Part shown: in pieces, positions 59,532 through 64,000 of the stretch | How positions within the stretch are numbered: the stretch's first letter is position 1 | Layout: each line of letters begins with the position of its first letter | Translations under genes and position numbers: made by a program | Assembly (NCBI GenBank): GCA_020348385.1 | Contig: CP070750.1 | Location: 3,689,162-3,753,161 of the forward strand | Direction: 5' to 3' | DNA: 64,000 bases | Source: Candidatus Aminicenantota bacterium | GTDB lineage: Bacteria > Acidobacteriota > Aminicenantia > Aminicenantales > Aminicenantaceae | The notes under the pieces: generated by a model | Seen by the model: the letters and a program-made list of their open reading frames with translations, nothing else | What the model was told of the DNA's origin: nothing | The model's database searches: none

Positions 59532-60959
59532 TTACCGCACGAGCTTGACTGTTTGTCCGCTCTTGGGTATAAAATCCAGCTCGCCAGAGTTCATGATTGC
59601 GAATTTTGGCCAAAGGTCTTTCGCTATCCCTGATTTCTGGAAAATCGTCTGAAGACTATCCCTCCCATTCGCTTTGATCAACTGAATCCTTTGAGGTTTT
59701 CGGTTGAGATATCTTGTTTCCCTGAGTTCCTGGAAGGAACCGACAACAGATTGGAACTGTCTGTCATACCTGCTGAAATCGTCTTGCGCGCTCAGAGCGA
59801 TAAAAGTATAGATAAAGCCGCCTTTTTTGATATAGGAAAGGCGGGTCCTTATCTTACCGCCGCTCTCCTGGGTGATGTCATAGACTTGGTGATAGGAAGT
59901 CAGTCCATTTATCCTGAAACTTCTTTCGTCGATGAATTCTCCGTTCTCGATTTTAGCAGCGACCTTATTGGCATAGTCCTTGAGATTTTCCGAAGTTTTT
60001 TCCGCTTGAAGAATAATTCCCGCATTGCCGTCTTTGGTAGCCAAAGTGACTTGTGATGGCATATTCTGCACTTGCCAGTCTCCGGGGAACGAAAAGAAAA
60101 ACCGCAATTGGGGGTGGTAGAAGGCATTTTTTTCCACATAGCCTTGCCTGGGATCCTGGCCGTAGACCATGTTATTGACGGCTGCTAGATAGCCATTTGT
60201 TTCAATTTTCAGTTGCCGATCGGATTCCAACAGCATGTCCTTGGTATTCAGGATGCGTTCGTTTGTCAACGGATGGGTAGAGAGGAATCCGGGCAGGCTC
60301 TGGCCCCCAGAGAGGTCGCCCATTTTTTCAAGAGATGCGAAAAATACCACCATTTCTCCCGGATTGTATCCTCCCTTGCGGGAATATTCCACACCAAGGG
60401 CATCCGCTTCTCTCTCATCGTCACGGCTGAATTTGAGGAAAAGAAGTTGAATTCCGATACTGGCAGCCCCTGTGATTTTGGCGAACGTTTCACTTATGGC
60501 TCCCCCAACTGCCAGGCCGAACTGGGCAAGCATTAGTTGGCTGAGCTTGGCAACGCTATGGCGGGCGTTGACATGGCCCAGTTCATGGCCCAAAACCACG
60601 GCCAGCTCTGCCTCTGAATTCATCAAAGCAAGAATTCCTCTTGTGACGTAAACATATCCTCCTGGAACCGCAAAGGCATTCACCACGGGTGTATCGAGGA
60701 CAGCGAAATGATAGTTGAGATGAGGACGATGGGTAAGCGGGGTCATGCTCTGCCCGACTCTCTGGACATAGGCGTTTAAGGCCTGATCGCTATAAATCCC
60801 GTATTGGGCTTTGATTTCCTCGTCAGTTTGTTTTCCGAGGGCAATTTCTTCCTTCTCCGAGATGAGACTGAGCTCTCTCTTTCCTGTTACTGGATTGATA
60901 GCGCAAGAAATGGTGAGGAAAATCAGAGAAAAACATAAAATGGGAATGACTGTTTTCAA
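59532..60959 (-). CDS. M48-family periplasmic metalloprotease, lipoprotein
   Basis: From TTG 60959 (GGAGG 5 bases upstream) the product is 475 residues with a lipoprotein signal ending ISC (Cys19). The zinc motif VVLGHELGHVNARHSV and EREADALGVEY place it in family M48 (BepA/Oma1-like). A C-terminal domain after residue ~420 looks like a LysM-type or docking module (SGELDFIPKSGQTVKLVR). It probably degrades or matures misassembled outer-membrane proteins together with the Bam system. The ATG at 60971 is the alternative start. Confidence 0.9.
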   Translation of the reverse strand: MKTVIPILCFSLIFLTISCAINPVTGKRELSLISEKEEIALGKQTDEEIKAQYGIYSDQALNAYVQRVGQSMTPLTHRPHLNYHFAVLDTPVVNAFAVPGGYVYVTRGILALMNSEAELAVVLGHELGHVNARHSVAKLSQLMLAQFGLAVGGAISETFAKITGAASIGIQLLFLKFSRDDEREADALGVEYSRKGGYNPGEMVVFFASLEKMGDLSGGQSLPGFLSTHPLTNERILNTKDMLLESDRQLKIETNGYLAAVNNMVYGQDPRQGYVEKNAFYHPQLRFFFSFPGDWQVQNMPSQVTLATKDGNAGIILQAEKTSENLKDYANKVAAKIENGEFIDERSFRINGLTSYHQVYDITQESGGKIRTRLSYIKKGGFIYTFIALSAQDDFSRYDRQFQSVVGSFQELRETRYLNRKPQRIQLIKANGRDSLQTIFQKSGIAKDLWPKFAIMNSGELDFIPKSGQTVKLVR

Positions 60960-61028
60960 TCTATCCTCCATCCCCAGGAGAGCAACTCTCCTTTAGGCGC
61001 TTTGAATTAGTGAATTTTTTTGCCGGAA

Positions 61029-61760
61029 TTATTCTTCTTTTTTAAAAAGAGAATCCTCCAAGCCTGTGTTGATGCTGACTTCGGTGAAGGTCATCACCAT
61101 AGCTTCTTCGCCTTCTTGTACGATCCTCATGGAATGCCAAACCATCAGGCCATTCACTTCTTTGTAATCTGAAACAAAAGACTCTGTATCCACCTGCATT
61201 CCTGCCATGTTGGCGGACATGGATTTGGTTTTGTATAAAAGATATGTTTCCGAATCGAGATACAGGGTCTCTTTGTGGCCGTCATCATAGGCCTGTTCCA
61301 CTAGTATGTAATCCTTTCCTTCTATGGTTTCCTTCCCCTTGGGAGTAAATGTGATGCCGAATTTTTCTGGATGGAGAATAGCCTCATTTCCCATTGCCAT
61401 TCTTTTGAATTCCTTGGCTTGGTCTTCGGGCATGTCTTGTATGCTTCCCGTACTGGGATCCACACCCCATGCATTCTCTCCGTCATAGGCCTGAGTCATA
61501 ACCATACCCATTAGCTCCATATCCATCCGGGCTTTGTTTGGTTCTTTCCTGTACATGGTCATAGAACCGCTAACCCCTATGGAAACGATTTCCAGCATGC
61601 CTGTGAGAGTCATATCTTCGATTTTCTCGAGAACCGCTTTCCCCCCCTGGGCTTTGATCATCTTTGCCACGATCTCTTCGGATGTTTGGGCGAGTCCCGA
61701 CGAAGTTACGATGGTAGCCAGAAATAGTCCCAAAATGCTGATAATTGTGATTTTCTTCAT
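61029..61760 (-). CDS. secreted LolA-like fold protein
   Basis: The 243 residues include a signal peptide (residues 1-24) and a beta-rich domain with alternating strands (MTLTGMLEIVSIGVSGSMTM, YLLYKTKSMSANM) typical of LolA/LppX-type carriers. Two Met-rich stretches (MDMELMGMVMTQAYDG and MSANMAGM) stand out. It may bind lipids or lipoproteins in the periplasm. AAAGGAG upstream supports ATG. It follows the M48 protease gene on the same strand with a 57-base gap. Confidence 0.62.
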   Translation of the reverse strand: MKKITIISILGLFLATIVTSSGLAQTSEEIVAKMIKAQGGKAVLEKIEDMTLTGMLEIVSIGVSGSMTMYRKEPNKARMDMELMGMVMTQAYDGENAWGVDPSTGSIQDMPEDQAKEFKRMAMGNEAILHPEKFGITFTPKGKETIEGKDYILVEQAYDDGHKETLYLDSETYLLYKTKSMSANMAGMQVDTESFVSDYKEVNGLMVWHSMRIVQEGEEAMVMTFTEVSINTGLEDSLFKKEE

Positions 61761-61820
61761 GTGTTTATTCTCCTTTGTTTTCTTTTCTAAAACCTATGCC
61801 GCACAGCTGGCATCCTGGGT

Positions 61821-61849
61821 ATCATAATTCAAAGTGTGTGTAAGAGCAA
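61821..61849 (-). promoter_or_regulatory. promoter of the LolA-like gene
   Basis: On the minus strand TTGCTC (61849-61844) and TATGAT (61826-61821) are 17 bases apart, about 60 bases upstream of the start. Confidence 0.38.
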
Positions 61850-61950
61850 GGAAAAGCTTCTTAATCGGGACATAAGGGGTGAACCTTGACATGAAACATT
61901 TATTTAGATAGGAAGAAGATGCCTTGATATTGTTTTAAAGGAGACAGAAT

Positions 61951-63030
61951 TTGAGATTCAAGACCATCCAATATATCGAGTGGTTCAAAACAAAAGAAAA
62001 AGTCGCCGTAGACCTCTGCTCGAGCAGCGTCGCGCAGCTCCAAAAAAAAGATCTGGATATCGATTGGGACGCATTGGAAATAACTGGCGATAACTTTTAT
62101 GGCTATCCTCTTCTTATCGAGGCCATCGCAGAGAGATACGGTGTTAAGGAAAATAATGTCGTTACCACCATTGGAACGTCCCACGCCCTTTTTTTGGTTT
62201 GTGCGGCCCTAGTGGACTGCGGGGATGTCGTGCTGATTGAGAGCCCTGCTTATGAACCTATCCTATCCGTTCCCGAGGCCTTAGAAGCCAGAGTGAAAAG
62301 GCTTGACAGAAAATATGAGCAAGCTTATGGGTTATCTCTGGAAGAATTCCAGTCTATCCTAACACCGGCAACCAAGCTTGTCCTCCTGACAAATCTCCAC
62401 AATCCCAGCGGCGTCCTGTTTTCCCGATCATTCCTATCGGAAGCGGTCCTGTCAGCACAAGAGAAAGGCATCCCAGTCGTTATCGATGAGATTTATTTGG
62501 AATTCATGGACTCTGAGCCCACAGCCTTTCACCTTGCAGATAATGTCTTAGTCATTTCCAGTTTGACCAAAGTTTTTGGTTTAGGACACCTCCGGTGTGG
62601 GTGGGTGCTGGCCCAGCCTGAATTGGTCAAGAGGATGCGAAGGATCATTGATTATATCCATGTCGAGGGTACCTTTATCGGAGAGAAAATCGCACACCAA
62701 ATGTTCGCCCATCTGGATACGATCAAAAGCAAAAACAAGGCACTTATCGAGGAAAACATGTCTACCGTGAAGGATTTGATCGACAGAGAAACGAGCCTTT
62801 CTTGGGTAGAACCAGCAGGAGGTGTGGTGTGTTTTCCAAGGATCGAAACCGGGCTTACCGGAGATGAATTGGCTAAAAAGCTTCGAACCGATCACGACAC
62901 GGCAATCGTGCCCGGAAGTTTTTTTGAACGGCCACAGCATTTCCGTATAGGTTTTGGAGGCGACTCGGATAATTTGGTGAAAGGGTTGGCCCATATACGT
63001 GAAGTCTTGAGTGAAAATGCTTCGGAGTGA
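61951..63030 (+). CDS. PLP-dependent class I/II aminotransferase
   Basis: The 359-residue fold-type I aminotransferase has DNFYGYPLLIEAIAERYGV, TTIGTSHALFLV, the Asn of NLHNPSGVLFS, the Asp/Tyr region VVIDEIYLEF and the Schiff-base Lys of SSLTKVFGLGHLRCGW. It transfers amino groups from an unknown donor, resembling the AspC/ArAT group. TTG 61951 is supported by AAGGAG at 61938-61943. The gene ends 5 bases before the convergent Fis-like gene. Confidence 0.87.
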   Translation: MRFKTIQYIEWFKTKEKVAVDLCSSSVAQLQKKDLDIDWDALEITGDNFYGYPLLIEAIAERYGVKENNVVTTIGTSHALFLVCAALVDCGDVVLIESPAYEPILSVPEALEARVKRLDRKYEQAYGLSLEEFQSILTPATKLVLLTNLHNPSGVLFSRSFLSEAVLSAQEKGIPVVIDEIYLEFMDSEPTAFHLADNVLVISSLTKVFGLGHLRCGWVLAQPELVKRMRRIIDYIHVEGTFIGEKIAHQMFAHLDTIKSKNKALIEENMSTVKDLIDRETSLSWVEPAGGVVCFPRIETGLTGDELAKKLRTDHDTAIVPGSFFERPQHFRIGFGGDSDNLVKGLAHIREVLSENASE

Positions 63031-63035
63031 GCGGA

Positions 63036-63227
63036 TTATTCCTTGATTTTCTTTTCCAATGATGTCGGCTTGACATCGAGAATTTTTGCCGTTTCTTTAA
63101 GGTTATTATCGGTCAAATTGAGAAGGTAGTTTACGTAGTTGTTTTTAACTTCCTCCAAAGAGGGGAATTTTTCACCGGGGTTTTGTTTTCTTTTCATTTC
63201 CAGGTAATAACCTAGATAAGTCGACAT
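63036..63227 (-). CDS. small Fis-type HTH protein
   Basis: The 63-residue product begins at ATG 63227 (GAGGAAATAACG upstream). The C-terminal ~45 residues have SLEEVKNNYVNYLLNLTDNN and LKETAKILDVKPTSLEKKI, the Fis/NtrC DNA-binding helix-turn-helix. No sigma54-interacting or receiver domain is present, so this may be a stand-alone DNA-binding protein. Its start lies right after the stop of the membrane-protein gene upstream (coupled). A longer frame from 63317 reads back inside that gene and is unlikely. Confidence 0.7.
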   Translation of the reverse strand: MSTYLGYYLEMKRKQNPGEKFPSLEEVKNNYVNYLLNLTDNNLKETAKILDVKPTSLEKKIKE

Positions 63228-63229
63228 CG

Positions 63230-63865
63230 TTATTTCCTCATGACGGATTGAATTTTGCGGATGTTGTTGGAAACGATATAGGACATGGCAAAATTTCCTG
63301 CAATAGAAAGAACCCAAGCGAGGGTCTTGTTTTTTTTGTGTATGCTTTTCAATACATAAAAATCGAAGGCGGAAATCCCGAGTTTGACAGCACCGAATAA
63401 AAGCATATTTTTTGTGAAGGGACGCAAGATGGGATTGCCTTCTTCTAATCCTGTCAGCTGAAGCGCTTTGACAGTTGAGACGTAGTCCGCAATGTTGAGT
63501 GCTGTGAGAGTCAAGAGAGAAGCTGTGAAAAGAGAATTTTCCAAACGGCTGGATTTTTTTTGGGTTCCATCGTGTACTTTTTGGCTGATTTGAACTTTTT
63601 TTCGCAGAGAGGGAAAGTTTTGATTCTGGTTCAAATGATAGTCACCTAAAAGCGTTAACAGGGGAACACTTTGGATTTCTTTTGATTTTTTTAGGGCGAG
63701 GCTGAAAACCATGGGCTCGAAATCGATTCCACCGACTTTGACGGGTGTCGGTTGATTTTCTTGTTTCCTGTCTGCGGCAGAACTGGGCAAAGCCCAACAC
63801 AGGATGAGTCCCACAATAATAGTGGTCAGGAATCCTTTTTGTTTCAAATATTGTCTGGCAATCAT
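63230..63865 (-). CDS. exported membrane protein (DUF5658-like)
   Basis: The 211-residue product starts with a hydrophobic signal/anchor (residues ~10-31), then a polar region and a C-terminal domain with three or four TM segments. The segment LNIADYVSTVKALQLTGLEE followed by GNPILRPFTKN resembles the conserved motif of DUF5658 proteins. The function is unknown. ATG 63865 is preferred over TTG 63871 because AAGG lies upstream. It is followed by the Fis-like gene, with which it should be co-transcribed. Confidence 0.55.
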   Translation of the reverse strand: MIARQYLKQKGFLTTIIVGLILCWALPSSAADRKQENQPTPVKVGGIDFEPMVFSLALKKSKEIQSVPLLTLLGDYHLNQNQNFPSLRKKVQISQKVHDGTQKKSSRLENSLFTASLLTLTALNIADYVSTVKALQLTGLEEGNPILRPFTKNMLLFGAVKLGISAFDFYVLKSIHKKNKTLAWVLSIAGNFAMSYIVSNNIRKIQSVMRK

Positions 63866-64000
63866 GGTCAAGCCTTGAAAATTTATGAAGCTATAGGCTT
63901 AGCAAGAATGATGCCAGAATCGAAGAATTTCATAAGATACAGAAAATAAAAATGTTATGGTTTATTTCCTGGAGATGCGTGCAGGAGGAATGTTCAGTAG

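Noticed and set aside
63962..64000. possible minus-strand C-terminus of a gene beyond the right edge
   Set aside because: Only 12 residues and a stop are visible (reading LLNIPPARISRK), too little to support a feature.

Overview
The window reads as chromosome of a Gram-negative, probably anaerobic and fermentative bacterium. It carries outer-membrane biogenesis genes (bamA, skp, lolC/E, lolD) and lipid A genes (fabZ, lpxA, lpxI). Redox metabolism is flavin- and iron-sulfur-based (NuoEF, a NuoG-like subunit, NfnAB). There is a serine palmitoyltransferase-like enzyme, moderate GC content and frequent TTG start codons. The mix is reminiscent of Aminicenantota/Acidobacteriota-related lineages, but that placement is inference from gene content only. 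No rRNA, tRNA, CRISPR array, prophage or intact transposase was seen.

Layout. 1-8140: mostly small accessory genes: a lipoprotein, a 59-residue Cys-rich protein, a 4-OT tautomerase, a tandem-receiver regulator, a ParA ATPase with a small overlapping partner, a GspG-like protein, a DUF350 membrane protein, a transglutaminase-like protein, a J-domain/MinD pair and rpoZ. 8134-13525 (minus): CYTH protein, polyprenyl diphosphate synthase, TatD, a degenerate DUF885 protein and fabH. 13801-20567: DsbD-N-like protein, an extended SDR divergent from the serine palmitoyltransferase-like gene, an S55/SpoIVB-like protein and a secreted beta-propeller. 20853-26242: efp with a GHMP kinase, an MBL hydrolase, a YtcJ-type amidohydrolase and a cation exchanger.

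26491-34827 is the most striking operon. It has an alanine-dehydrogenase-like protein, then NuoE-, NuoF- and NuoG-like subunits, then NfnA and NfnB, all tightly packed. It looks like a soluble multi-flavin complex linking NAD(H), NADP(H) and ferredoxin. It lacks hydrogenase H-cluster motifs, and the formate-dehydrogenase Cys/Sec position appears substituted. A CoA-transferase, an RNase HIII lacking its usual N-terminal domain and AlaX follow.

38371-48832: a MacB-type permease pair, a zinc alcohol dehydrogenase, a stand-alone pyruvate-kinase C-domain, an OM barrel, rluB, a LonB-like protease, a GNAT protein and a crotonase. 48845-59525: ribH-nusB-lysS-lolC/E-lolD-bamA-skp-fabZ-lpxA-lpxI and a Gfo/Idh/MocA dehydrogenase. 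59532-63865: M48 protease, LolA-like protein, aminotransferase, a Fis-like HTH protein and a membrane protein.

The intergenic spaces are the other notable aspect. One family of terminal-inverted-repeat, G-rich (potential G-quadruplex) elements recurs at six or seven sites, several starting only 5-7 bases after a stop codon. A second ~200-bp family has two copies with compensatory changes in a hairpin. Two REP/MITE-like inverted repeats resemble sequences mobilised by REP-associated tyrosine transposases.
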